This document shows positions 8,318 to 16,310 of a stretch of DNA of 64,000 bases, piece after piece (within the stretch, counting starts at the first letter, position 1; every line of letters begins with the position of its first letter). Source of the stretch: CAYTGM01 sp964437365 (lineage in GTDB: Bacteria; Sumerlaeota; Sumerlaeia; SLMS01); assembly GCA_964437365.1 (NCBI GenBank), contig CAYTGM010000003.1, forward strand, positions 186,001 through 250,000, given 5' to 3'. The notes beneath the pieces are model-generated. The model was not told where the DNA came from and made no database searches. It saw only the letters and a program-made list of their open reading frames with translations. The translations under genes were made by a program, and so were the position numbers.

Positions 8318-9517
8318 TCAGTACTTTGGGAACTCATTGAGGAGGCTTACAGGCAATCCTCCATCGAAACCCTTTTTGATGTATTCTATCTTATCATCAT
8401 TAAAGTGAGATTTGTATCCATCAGGATACTTTTCTTCTCTATTAATGATATAGACTTGTGGCTTAGAACCTTTTAGGGATAAGTCGAAAAAGTCGTGAAA
8501 ATATAAGTCTGACTTGGGGAAACTATAACCTATAAAAACGAGGTCCGTCGCAGCTTGAACTTTCTCGAAAGAATACTTCCAAAGTTCTTTAATTGCAGGA
8601 TTCGGTGCGAGTTTATTGAGAGTTGGAGTGACTATTTCGGGAAGGTAATCGAGCTTTGATATGTCAGTCTCGGTGGAATTAACCCCATTCAGAAAACCGA
8701 AGTAACCCTCAGCCAAAACCGCAGGCGGTCGGCTCTCAGCCCCGACCATTGGTCCACATATGACGGGAAGACTTCGCCCTCCAATCGGACAGGCATTCGC
8801 GATACGGCTAGACACTAACAATATACCATGAGGATCAGATTTGCACTTAAAGAAATTGGCACTTCCATGTAATTTTGAAATTGTAGTACAATCTTCAGCG
8901 TATGAGGGAATCACGAACTTTTCATGACTACATACACCTTCATCAATAGGTGGGTCATTGATACCGTCCTGTTGAAAGGGGTAGCACACCTTGGCTGAGG
9001 AGCTGTGAGCTGTTGCTTCTAGTAGCAAATCATAATTCAAGGAGATGATATCAACCTCATAGCCCTTAGCTCTTATCTTTTTGACGTCTTGCCAAAAGTC
9101 TGTATATTTCTTGAGTATCTCTATTCGGTCTACATTCTCGATATTATGGGTTGGACAGCGATGATATATCTTCCATGTCCAAATCTTTAATGAATTAAGG
9201 ATATTCTTGAACTGTGGATTCTTCTCATAAAAGCCTACATTCTCCAACATCTCAGCATATCGAAACATGAGTTCGATATTGCCAACCTGGTAATCATTTG
9301 AATTCTCTAACGCTTTTATATGTTCAACAAAATCCAGATAATCCTTCTTAGCTTGAAGAAGAATCTTAATCCCGTCACGCTTTCGATCCGTTGGAAGTTC
9401 TTCATCAACTGAAAGGCCTCGGAACAATTCCTCAGATGATTCATGAAAGCAATTCATCACTGGAAGTCCAGCAGGAGCGGAAAAGCCAGCACCAACAACA
9501 ATAACGATCTTCTTCAT
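8318..9517 (-). CDS. SIR2-like NAD-binding protein
   Basis: A 399-residue protein of the SIR2-like fold. Visible motifs are the Rossmann loop GAGFSAPAG (residues 9-17), SLNYD (159-163), KLHGS with the presumed catalytic His (215-219) and FIGYSFPKSD (328-337). Homologous domains hydrolyse NAD+ in antiphage proteins such as ThsA, DSR and the SIR2 partners of short Argonautes; activity here is inferred only. The start is ATG 9517 with AGGGGGA upstream. A longer frame to 9703 merely reads through the flanking repeat and trpS. The gene is visibly more AT-rich than its neighbours (17 G or C among the 60 bases from 9181) and is framed by inverted repeats. No partner gene is adjacent, which suggests acquisition as a single cassette. 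Confidence 0.82.
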   Translation of the reverse strand: MKKIVIVVGAGFSAPAGLPVMNCFHESSEELFRGLSVDEELPTDRKRDGIKILLQAKKDYLDFVEHIKALENSNDYQVGNIELMFRYAEMLENVGFYEKNPQFKNILNSLKIWTWKIYHRCPTHNIENVDRIEILKKYTDFWQDVKKIRAKGYEVDIISLNYDLLLEATAHSSSAKVCYPFQQDGINDPPIDEGVCSHEKFVIPSYAEDCTTISKLHGSANFFKCKSDPHGILLVSSRIANACPIGGRSLPVICGPMVGAESRPPAVLAEGYFGFLNGVNSTETDISKLDYLPEIVTPTLNKLAPNPAIKELWKYSFEKVQAATDLVFIGYSFPKSDLYFHDFFDLSLKGSKPQVYIINREEKYPDGYKSHFNDDKIEYIKKGFDGGLPVSLLNEFPKY

Positions 9518-9542
9518 GTCTATCTTCCCCCTACTTGTCCGA

Positions 9543-9597
9543 GTGCTCTTCTCTGTGTCTCCGTGCCTCAGTGGTGAACTAGACTCGTGGTGAACTA
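9543..9597 (-). repeat. Right, inverted copy of the repeat, with duplicated TAGTTCACCAC
   Basis: On the minus strand this reads TAGTTCACCAC twice (plus 9587-9597 and 9571-9581, a 16-base period), then TGAGGCACGGAGACACAGAG and AAGAGCAC. The part from ACCAC onward resembles the left copy at 8254-8290 in inverse orientation, so the two bracket the SIR2-like gene. Confidence 0.6.
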
Positions 9598-9602
9598 AAC
9601 CC

Positions 9603-10616
9603 TCACGACCCGTCAGAAGGGTATAGATGCAGTTTTTCCCGCACCGTTGCCATCGTTTCTTTCGCCACAGCTCGGGCTTTCTTGTTCCCTTCGTGAAGAA
9701 CATCCTGCCAGTCGTCTTTCTCTTCCAGCTCGGCGCGCTTTTCGGTCACGGGGCCAAACTTTTCGTCCATCGCTTCGTTCAGCACTTTCTTGCACTGCAT
9801 ACAGCCCCAGCCGGCTGTCTTACAGTTATGAACGATTTCCTCGTGCTTTTCTTCCGGCGTAAAGACCTTGTGATAATCCCAGACAGTACATTTTTCCGGA
9901 TCCCCCGGGTCGGTTTTGCGAACGCGAGCCGGGTCCGTCTTCATCGTCCGGATTTTCTCCCACTTATCTTTCGGGCTTTCCGAGATATAAATACAGTTAT
10001 TGTATGACTTCGACATCTTGCGTCCGTCGTTACCAAGAAGAACGGGAGCCGTACTTAGTCTCCATTGAGGGACGCGAAACACTTCACCGTAGCGGTGGTT
10101 CACTTTCTCTGCCAGATCCTGACATTTCTCAATGTGCTCAACCTGGTCCTTACCCACAGGAACTATGTGCGCCTGGTACATCAGTATATCCGCGGACTGA
10201 AGAACGGGATAGCCCAGGAATCCGTATGTACGCAGCTCCTCGATGCCTTGTTCGACGACTGCATCTTTCCAGCTGGTGCAGCGCTCAGCGAGTCCAAGCG
10301 GTGTAAACATACCAAGAAGAAGTGCCAGCTCGGCGTGTTCCTTGACGGCGGACTGCACGAAGATCGTGGATTTGTTCGGATCAAGACCGATGCTGAGCCA
10401 GTCGAGCACCTGGTTGCGTATATTCTCGGGGATGGGTGACAGATCGTTATAGTTATTGGTCATCGCATGCCAGTCGGCGATCATGAGGAAGCACTGACAC
10501 TCATCCTGCAGCTCGTACCACTGCGAGAGCGCACCCACGTAGTTGCCGATATGCTGGAGCCCAGTGGGGCGACTGCCAGAAAGTAGAATTTGTTTTTCGT
10601 CTGTAGATGAGGACAT
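9603..10616 (-). CDS. trpS: Tryptophan--tRNA ligase
   Basis: Class I aminoacyl-tRNA synthetase charging tRNA-Trp. In 337 residues the HIGH-type motif is TGLQHIGNY (HIGN at 22-25) and the KMSKS loop is intact (200-204). The Trp-pocket and dimer elements LGYPVLQSADILMYQA, VPVGKDQVEH and LLGNDGRKMSKS are all present. The ATG has AGGA about nine bases upstream. It follows the M50 protease gene by 24 bases on the same strand, so they may be co-transcribed. The C terminus carries CKTAGWGCMQCKK, a small Cys cluster whose role I cannot assign. Confidence 0.96.
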   Translation of the reverse strand: MSSSTDEKQILLSGSRPTGLQHIGNYVGALSQWYELQDECQCFLMIADWHAMTNNYNDLSPIPENIRNQVLDWLSIGLDPNKSTIFVQSAVKEHAELALLLGMFTPLGLAERCTSWKDAVVEQGIEELRTYGFLGYPVLQSADILMYQAHIVPVGKDQVEHIEKCQDLAEKVNHRYGEVFRVPQWRLSTAPVLLGNDGRKMSKSYNNCIYISESPKDKWEKIRTMKTDPARVRKTDPGDPEKCTVWDYHKVFTPEEKHEEIVHNCKTAGWGCMQCKKVLNEAMDEKFGPVTEKRAELEEKDDWQDVLHEGNKKARAVAKETMATVREKLHLYPSDGS

Positions 10617-10640
10617 TGAATAAGATCCTGTTGATTGAAG

Positions 10641-11360
10641 TTAGCTGAGGAAATTAAGCGGCCATATTGCGATGCTCTGAAGAAGCCCAGCGATATTCCC
10701 GACCGTTAGTTGGAAGTACCACGTGCCGATAGGCGTACTGATTAGAACGATCAGGATAATGTAGCTGAACTGCCTGGCCATATGAAAGATCTCATATAGA
10801 TGTGGTCTATTTTCAATATAGAAATACCAGAGTACATGAGATCCATCGAGAGGAGGCAGTGGGATGAGATTAAAGAACGCCAGTACAAGATTGATGAAAA
10901 GTGAATAGAAGAGAAGCTGGCGAACTGAATCAAAGGCCGCGAAGGGAAACGGGATATCTGTAATGGAAAAGTGAAAAAGAACGACGAGATAAATTTGGAT
11001 AAGCGCCGTTGTGATGAGTGCGAGAAAGATATTTGAAAAGGGACCTGCGAGAGCAACAATGACCCCGTATTTTCGGCCTCGTGTATAATTGGTTTCAACA
11101 ACGGGTACAGGCTTCGCCCATCCGATCAAAGGCAAGCCGGTAAAGAGACCAGCCATCAAAGGAATCAGTAGAGTACCTACTGGATCAAAATGGGCGATGG
11201 GGTTTAATGTCACGCGCCCCTGATAAGCCGACGTCAAATCGCCTCCCCATTTGGCAGTGATGGCATGGGCTGCCTCATGAAAGCTGAGAGCAAACAGGAA
11301 AATGGGATAGGTAAAGATAAAGAATTGAAGCTTGATGGCTATGTCGCCACTCATGGTCAT
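10641..11360 (-). CDS. M50-family site-2-protease-like membrane metalloprotease
   Basis: Polytopic membrane protein of 239 residues with the zinc-site motif HEAAH (28-32) in the first membrane segment and the second conserved motif NLIPLPPLDG (164-173), whose Asp is the third zinc ligand. This is the compact, PDZ-less type of site-2 protease found widely in bacteria with unassigned substrates. Five to six membrane helices are apparent. Alternative starts at residues 1 and 3 cannot be separated by ribosome-binding sequence. It lies just upstream of trpS. Confidence 0.88.
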   Translation of the reverse strand: MTMSGDIAIKLQFFIFTYPIFLFALSFHEAAHAITAKWGGDLTSAYQGRVTLNPIAHFDPVGTLLIPLMAGLFTGLPLIGWAKPVPVVETNYTRGRKYGVIVALAGPFSNIFLALITTALIQIYLVVLFHFSITDIPFPFAAFDSVRQLLFYSLFINLVLAFFNLIPLPPLDGSHVLWYFYIENRPHLYEIFHMARQFSYIILIVLISTPIGTWYFQLTVGNIAGLLQSIAIWPLNFLS

Positions 11361-11583
11361 GCCCGCCAGTAATCTGTTGAAGGTTGTCAGGGGGATGCTC
11401 TGGGATGGTCAACTGTTAAAGGGGCAGAGGGTAGTGAGGCTGTGGCTTCCGTCCCTCATTTGTCAATGCGCCAGGTCTATGATCTCGAAGAGTGTCACGA
11501 CCTCGGCTAGTGATCGTGTATTTTAAGGTAGTAATAAGTCCGGTGAATAGCTCCCGAACAAAGTAAGGCTTTGGCCAAGCCGT

Positions 11584-11666
11584 GGGTTTCAACCCGTGGA
11601 TCACTGGAATCCAAACATGAACAACCGTTTCAACGGTTTGCGGAGGGGACACTGTTAGAAACAGTG
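11584..11666. repeat. Three consecutive hairpins with GTTTCAAC-type centres
   Basis: Three different perfect stems follow each other: GGGTT-TC-AACCC (11584-11595), AACCGTT-TC-AACGGTT (11623-11638) and CACTGTT-AGA-AACAGTG (11650-11666). Two share the centre GTTTCAAC. Different stem sequences with the same geometry suggest a structured or REP-like element and not copies of one sequence. Confidence 0.6.
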
Positions 11667-11925
11667 CACCTGGCACTAAAGTACTAGGCTCGGCTAAAGT
11701 CTCGCTTCGCTCGGGATAAAGAGGTTGGTCGTTTGGGGTGACGAGAAAAACTCAGCATTCAATAATGACAGACGACCCCTGCCTGCTGACCGAGGCCTTT
11801 CCCACCGGAATTCGGACTGGGCACCTCAAAATCGCAAGATGAAGCTGGGATCGACGCCTAATGGAACAGTTTTCATTCTTATCTAACCGCATGAATCTTG
11901 TTTCAGCTTCCTTGCACCCTGGTTC

Positions 11926-11982
11926 CTACCTGCATCCGAATGCAGGTTAGAAGCAACCAGCAAGCAGGTTGCATGCAGGTAG
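11926..11982. repeat. Nested inverted repeat able to form a cruciform
   Basis: CTACCTGCAT (11926-11935) is matched by ATGCAGGTAG (11973-11982). Inside lie ACCTGCAT-CCGA-ATGCAGGT (11928-11947) and GCAACC..GGTTGC (11953-11972). The arms can pair in two alternative ways, which is unusual for chance sequence. Confidence 0.6.
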
Positions 11983-12160
11983 TAAGGGCCTTAACTATGA
12001 ACTTTCAATACTGGTATGTCATATCGTGGTCAGGCACCGCCGAAGATGGAGAATGTGAATAGCCCTTTGGTGGACTGTGCGAACTTCAGAGGACGATTAT
12101 CGAAATACCGCAATCCTATCCGACGGTGGCGAACAACCTGAAGTCGGCCACATTCAAGCA

Positions 12161-12466
12161 TCACTCATCGTGATCGCACTCATCGTGATCGAGGCTCGCA
12201 GTCACAGGGCAGTCACTTAAATCAGTCTCGCGCTTCAACGAATTGATATTGATCTCCGCATTCTGACCTCTTGCTTTGTCTAAGAGCATCAATAGGGCTG
12301 CTGAAAAGACTCCAACCAGAAAGCCGAAAAATGTGAAAGCGATTATTGCGGGGATGGCGGCCCATCCATCCTTCAAGAATTGAAGCGACATAATGAAAAA
12401 TAGGAAAGAAACAAACCGCCCGCACGATACGAGTTCTCTCAATACTTGTTTCTTTCTTTCATTCAC
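12161..12466 (-). CDS. Small hypothetical membrane protein with acidic His/Cys tail
   Basis: Unrecognised 101-residue protein with two hydrophobic segments (about residues 18-31 and 37-62, including FTFFGFLVGVFSAALLML). The C terminus LDHDECDHDE is acidic with His and Cys. It is encoded by a perfect 15-base tandem duplication that runs into the stop codon. A metal-binding tail is possible but not shown. No ribosome-binding site stands out. It may belong with the next gene upstream (12528-12974), but no function can be given. Confidence 0.5.
   Translation of the reverse strand: MNERKKQVLRELVSCGRFVSFLFFIMSLQFLKDGWAAIPAIIAFTFFGFLVGVFSAALLMLLDKARGQNAEININSLKRETDLSDCPVTASLDHDECDHDE
12162..12191. 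repeat. Perfect 15-base tandem duplication
   Basis: CACTCATCGTGATCG occurs twice back to back (12162-12176 and 12177-12191). Being a multiple of three it keeps the frame and doubles an Asp-His-Asp-Glu motif at the end of the overlapping minus-strand gene. Confidence 0.85.
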
Positions 12467-12527
12467 AAGTTCGGAATCCTTTCACAGATTCCTACTTCAA
12501 TACCCAGGTATTATTTACTTAAGATTG

Positions 12528-12974
12528 TCACGGTGATGAATCTTTGCCAATAGTCCAGCCAATCCCTCCGCAACCAGGACATGACCCTGCACCAAATCTC
12601 CCAGACCCGTTGCAAGCGTGACAATCTGGAGCCGATTCAGGCCGAGCAGGAACAAGCCCTGACAGCTCTGGATAACGGCGCGAACCAATAACCAGACATC
12701 TCAGGATCTGCTGCGGATCACTGGTACGTTCAATCTCATCCGGTTCATAGCCAGTTGAGATGACTTCTCCCTCGGGTGTCAAAAACGTATAGGACCACAA
12801 CCCCACGCCCAACGGTAAGGCGCGAAATTCTTTTGAATAACGCTCTTCGGCCTCATCGATATAATCAGTATTTAATTTCATGAGAGCTCGAATGACTCTT
12901 GCAAATTCTTGTGTGATTATTTCCAATTCATCGATTCCTCCGGAGACGAAAACTATTCTGAAATGTTTGAACAT
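12528..12974 (-). CDS. Hypothetical protein with C-terminal DnaJ-type zinc-knuckle
   Basis: Unrecognised 148-residue protein. The first about 110 residues are mixed alpha/beta without a known motif (FRIVFVSGGIDELEIITQEFARV at the start). The C terminus holds CHACNGSGRFGAGSCPGCGG, two CxxC pairs in the CxxCxGxG style of DnaJ zinc fingers, so one zinc ion is probably bound. No signal peptide is visible, so it is likely cytoplasmic. The upstream DNA to 13118 separates it divergently from the large FG-GAP gene. Confidence 0.6.
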   Translation of the reverse strand: MFKHFRIVFVSGGIDELEIITQEFARVIRALMKLNTDYIDEAEERYSKEFRALPLGVGLWSYTFLTPEGEVISTGYEPDEIERTSDPQQILRCLVIGSRRYPELSGLVPARPESAPDCHACNGSGRFGAGSCPGCGGIGWTIGKDSSP

Positions 12975-13118
12975 TTAGAATATGAATTCCTAAACCTCTG
13001 TAGCAACAGTGATTCTTCCGCCCAAATATTCATTTTTATCTACCCTTCTGTTTAATCGTCTTGCCCGAACTTGTGCTTCGGTCAACTTTACTGAAACTTT
13101 CTCCGGAGCGAGGACATC

Positions 13119-16100
13119 ATGAAGCGACTTCTTCTTCTCTCAGCATTCACATTGCTGATGAGTACTGCAGGACTTTTGAACGCACAGACTGGAGGGTTAG
13201 AATGGGATGTGCGGGAATCGGTCAATAACTCTGATCCAAACCTGACTACAATCTACTATCGAAATGCTTTCGGCGGTCAGCGAGGGGTTCCCATGCAATC
13301 AGGGGATCTTAATGGCGACGGCTTTCAGGACACGATCGGAGCCGCTTTTTCGTCCAGCACAAAAGGTCGGAACTCGAACGGGGAAGTTATCGTGATCTTC
13401 GGCGATGGAACCTTCGGTGACTCTATCGACATTGGCAATTACAATGGACAGACCCTGATCATTCACGGTGCTGAGGAAGCCTCTCTCCTCGGGGTTGAAT
13501 TCGATGTCGCAGATGTGGATGGCGATGGATATGACGACCTTTTTCTCGGCTCTTCTCACGGTGTCTTTAGAAGTGAGTCAGAAGCAGGCGGCGAGGCAGT
13601 TCTCCTGTATGGTCGTGAAGAGTGGGGAGACACAGTCACAGAGCTGGATCTTGCAAACCTCCCCGTAGACCAACGAGCCAAGTTTATCGTTGGTGAACGG
13701 AACTACGACCGTCTCGGCAGCTGGTTCACGATTGCAAAGATAGATGACAACGATGAGTATGATGTGGTTATCGGAATGGATTTGTCCAATGGTGACAATA
13801 ACGGAGAAATCAATGCCGGCGCCGCAATCATCGCGTGGGATTTTGATTTGGCTTATCCTCAGGAACCCTTTATCCAGGTTGGAGATGAAGCAACTTCAGA
13901 TGCCATCACGATTATATACGGCTCTGACCCCGGCGATCTCTTCGGGGCCACAAACTTTTCTGGAGACCTGGACAACAACCAACAGGTTGATATTATCATA
14001 TCAGCAGGTGTTTCTCGCTCAGGTTTATTCTTTGGTTCCTCTCCACTGAACTATACAGGATCTGGTGGCGGCGATGGTCCCAACGAGAATCGCTCTAACG
14101 CCGGTGAAACAACTATCTTCTGGGACGCGGCAGGTCTGCGCAATTACCGCCGATTAGATGTGGATTCACTTCCGCAGGGTGTTGAAACCACGATTCTCTA
14201 TGGGGAGAATTCAAACGATCGCTTTGGCGAGGAACTTTTCGTTGGTGACGTTACCGGCGACCAGGTGGATGATCTTTTTGTCGGGGCGTTACTTGGCAAA
14301 AACCCCTCCACAAATACCCAGGCGGGGTCAGGGTATATTTTCCCTGGTGGTAACTTCTTGAGGGGTCTGACCTCGCTGGATGTGAACGACCCACCGATGA
14401 ATTATGTCATTGGTATATATGGCACAGAAAGCTCAGGAATCGCTGGTGATACTGCGGAACTGCTGGATGTCACCTGTGATGGGATTGCAGATATTTTCTA
14501 TGCAGTGCCACAGGCTCACTACAAGGGGCGCACCGATGCGGGATCGATGTCGATCATTTTCGGTGGTCAGAACTTCCCAACACTTCCTGACTTTATTCAA
14601 GTATCTCCAAACAATGAGAGTATTTCAGAAGTTTCTGACAACCTTGCTTATCTGACCATTGGCGGCGTTGACAACTTTGACCTGTTCGCTTATTCAACCC
14701 ACTACGTTGATCTGAACGGAGATGGGATGCTGGATTATATTCCGAATGCAATGCGCGCGGACGGAATTAATAACTCCTTTACCTCTGCCGGCGAGTACTA
14801 CGTTTTGGATGGAATGGAGATTCTCAGGAGAGCGATTGCTCCAACAAATCCAAGAGAACCTCAACCAGCAGATCCTGACGTTGTTCTTGAGTGGGAGGCA
14901 GCCCAGGAAGTGGGGCCAAACATTACCGGCTATCGGGTCCACTATACAAACATGATGACAAACATGGATGAATCAGTCGACACAACAGATGTGTTTGTAC
15001 TGACATCGGCTTTCAATGTGCAGGCAAAGATTCTCTCTGTGACCACTCTTTTTGAAAAAGACAACGAAGTATTAGAGTCATCCCCCGCGGTCCTGGATTT
15101 TGATCTGAATGTCATACCAGAGACAACCCCAACACCAACTCCCACACCGACACCTACCCCTTCTCCGACAGCAAGTCCAACACCGACCGTAACGCCGTCG
15201 CCAACTCCCTCTCCCACCCCTTTTGAAGTGACTTATGATTACCCCGGAAATGATAGTGAAGGTTGGACGTTCGAAGGAACACAGGTATTTCCTGTACCTA
15301 ATGGATTCGTTCAGGACGAAGCGCTTCAGATCGAATCCTCTGAGTTGCTCAGCTTTGGTTACTGGATTTCACCCCTTATAGACAGAGCCGGAAGTGTGCT
15401 GAAGGGAGAGATGCCTGCACCGGAACTTCTGCTTGGAACGTTTTCTGTCAAATCGGACCAGACTGATCCTGCCGAGGCTCCTGTACTACGCCTTAGAAGC
15501 AACTCAGGAAACTTTGAACGAGCTCACAGTCTTGTAGCTATATCACAGGGCGACGGGGGCTTCTCCCCTGGTTTGTCTTTACGGAACTATGAACTTCTCT
15601 TTGAGCCGCTTGCAAGTGACAGCACGCTCACTCTCAGCTTTGATTCACTTTCTTTTGATGGAGGCGATTCTATTCAGAACACGTTTAGTCTGGATTCAGT
15701 GAGTCTGAAAGAGTTCATGCCGGGAACGAGAACAGAACTATTGGCTCTTGATTTTGAAAACGATGCGCAAGGCTGGGTAGTTCGAGACGCGGCTCCCTTG
15801 CTTGCATCTCCCGAATCAGCTGTAACAGCAAATGGACTTGAAATCGGTGGTGGAATTATTGAGGAAGCAAAGGGCGTCGACGTACCGGGAACATTTGGCT
15901 ACTGGGATTCTGCCTCGCCCGTCCTGACGGCAACAGGTGGAACACTCTATCAGGCTGTCTTTCGTGTGACGACGAGCGCCGCTGAAAACGAAGTCACTCA
16001 GATCCCCTCTCTTCGCTACCGTGTGAACAGCAATAATCTTGAGTTTGCAACCTATACAGTGAGCGAAGCTGTTTCGCAATCCGCCGACCTTCCGACCATG

Positions 16101-16274
16101 GGCATCTTCAAGGAGTATTCTGTTTTCTTCTTCGCGCCGCAGGAAGTTGATGGTAGCGGACTGCTATTCAGCTTTGACTACCTGATCGGAGAAGGAACGA
16201 GTGCTAACCCCAACATTGCAAATACACTTAATGAACTGAGAGTATACAGTTGGACTTATGACAGCCACGAATAA
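13119..16274 (+). CDS. Large secreted protein: seven FG-GAP/Ca-binding blades, Thr-Pro linker, two CBM-like domains
   Basis: 1051-residue exported protein. A signal peptide (MKRLLLLSAFTLLMSTAGLL..NAQ) is followed by repeated integrin-alpha-like blades. Seven DxDGxxD-type loops can be read, including LNGDGFQD, VDGDGYDD, IDDNDEYD, LDNNQQVD, VTGDQVDD, VTCDGIAD and LNGDGMLD. They fit a seven-bladed calcium-dependent beta-propeller (about 50-560). A fibronectin-like segment and a Thr-Pro/Ser-Pro linker (about 667-705) follow. Two related beta-domains with EGW/QGW and FGYW motifs close the protein (about 706-875 and 880-1050). The ATG has GGAGCGAGG upstream. No sorting signal was recognised. An adhesive or surface role is inferred. 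Confidence 0.8.
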   Translation: MKRLLLLSAFTLLMSTAGLLNAQTGGLEWDVRESVNNSDPNLTTIYYRNAFGGQRGVPMQSGDLNGDGFQDTIGAAFSSSTKGRNSNGEVIVIFGDGTFGDSIDIGNYNGQTLIIHGAEEASLLGVEFDVADVDGDGYDDLFLGSSHGVFRSESEAGGEAVLLYGREEWGDTVTELDLANLPVDQRAKFIVGERNYDRLGSWFTIAKIDDNDEYDVVIGMDLSNGDNNGEINAGAAIIAWDFDLAYPQEPFIQVGDEATSDAITIIYGSDPGDLFGATNFSGDLDNNQQVDIIISAGVSRSGLFFGSSPLNYTGSGGGDGPNENRSNAGETTIFWDAAGLRNYRRLDVDSLPQGVETTILYGENSNDRFGEELFVGDVTGDQVDDLFVGALLGKNPSTNTQAGSGYIFPGGNFLRGLTSLDVNDPPMNYVIGIYGTESSGIAGDTAELLDVTCDGIADIFYAVPQAHYKGRTDAGSMSIIFGGQNFPTLPDFIQVSPNNESISEVSDNLAYLTIGGVDNFDLFAYSTHYVDLNGDGMLDYIPNAMRADGINNSFTSAGEYYVLDGMEILRRAIAPTNPREPQPADPDVVLEWEAAQEVGPNITGYRVHYTNMMTNMDESVDTTDVFVLTSAFNVQAKILSVTTLFEKDNEVLESSPAVLDFDLNVIPETTPTPTPTPTPTPSPTASPTPTVTPSPTPSPTPFEVTYDYPGNDSEGWTFEGTQVFPVPNGFVQDEALQIESSELLSFGYWISPLIDRAGSVLKGEMPAPELLLGTFSVKSDQTDPAEAPVLRLRSNSGNFERAHSLVAISQGDGGFSPGLSLRNYELLFEPLASDSTLTLSFDSLSFDGGDSIQNTFSLDSVSLKEFMPGTRTELLALDFENDAQGWVVRDAAPLLASPESAVTANGLEIGGGIIEEAKGVDVPGTFGYWDSASPVLTATGGTLYQAVFRVTTSAAENEVTQIPSLRYRVNSNNLEFATYTVSEAVSQSADLPTMGIFKEYSVFFFAPQEVDGSGLLFSFDYLIGEGTSANPNIANTLNELRVYSWTYDSHE

Positions 16275-16310
16275 AGACCTCAGACTGGTATAACAGGAAT
16301 GTAGACCTCT

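Larger units (their letters stand above)
11361..12160. other. 800-base gene-free region rich in palindromes
   Basis: No convincing coding region was seen; the longest frame (11416-11676, minus) has no family features and runs through the hairpin array. The region holds three consecutive short hairpins (11584-11666) and a nested inverted repeat (11926-11982). It resembles REP-type intergenic DNA, and no RAYT-type transposase is present. Confidence 0.6.

Noticed and set aside
8254..9597. Insertion sequence as explanation of the repeat-framed SIR2 gene
   Set aside because: The enclosed protein has no transposase motif, the repeats are imperfect and of the common cacgga type, and no target-site duplication could be identified.
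9518..9703. N-terminal extension of the SIR2-like reading frame upstream of ATG 9517
   Set aside because: It translates the flanking repeat and the end of trpS in another frame. The ATG at 9517 has AGGGGGA upstream and begins directly before the Rossmann loop.
11416..11676. 86-residue minus-strand frame in the palindrome-rich gap
   Set aside because: Most of it translates the hairpin array. No homologous motif or ribosome-binding site was seen.
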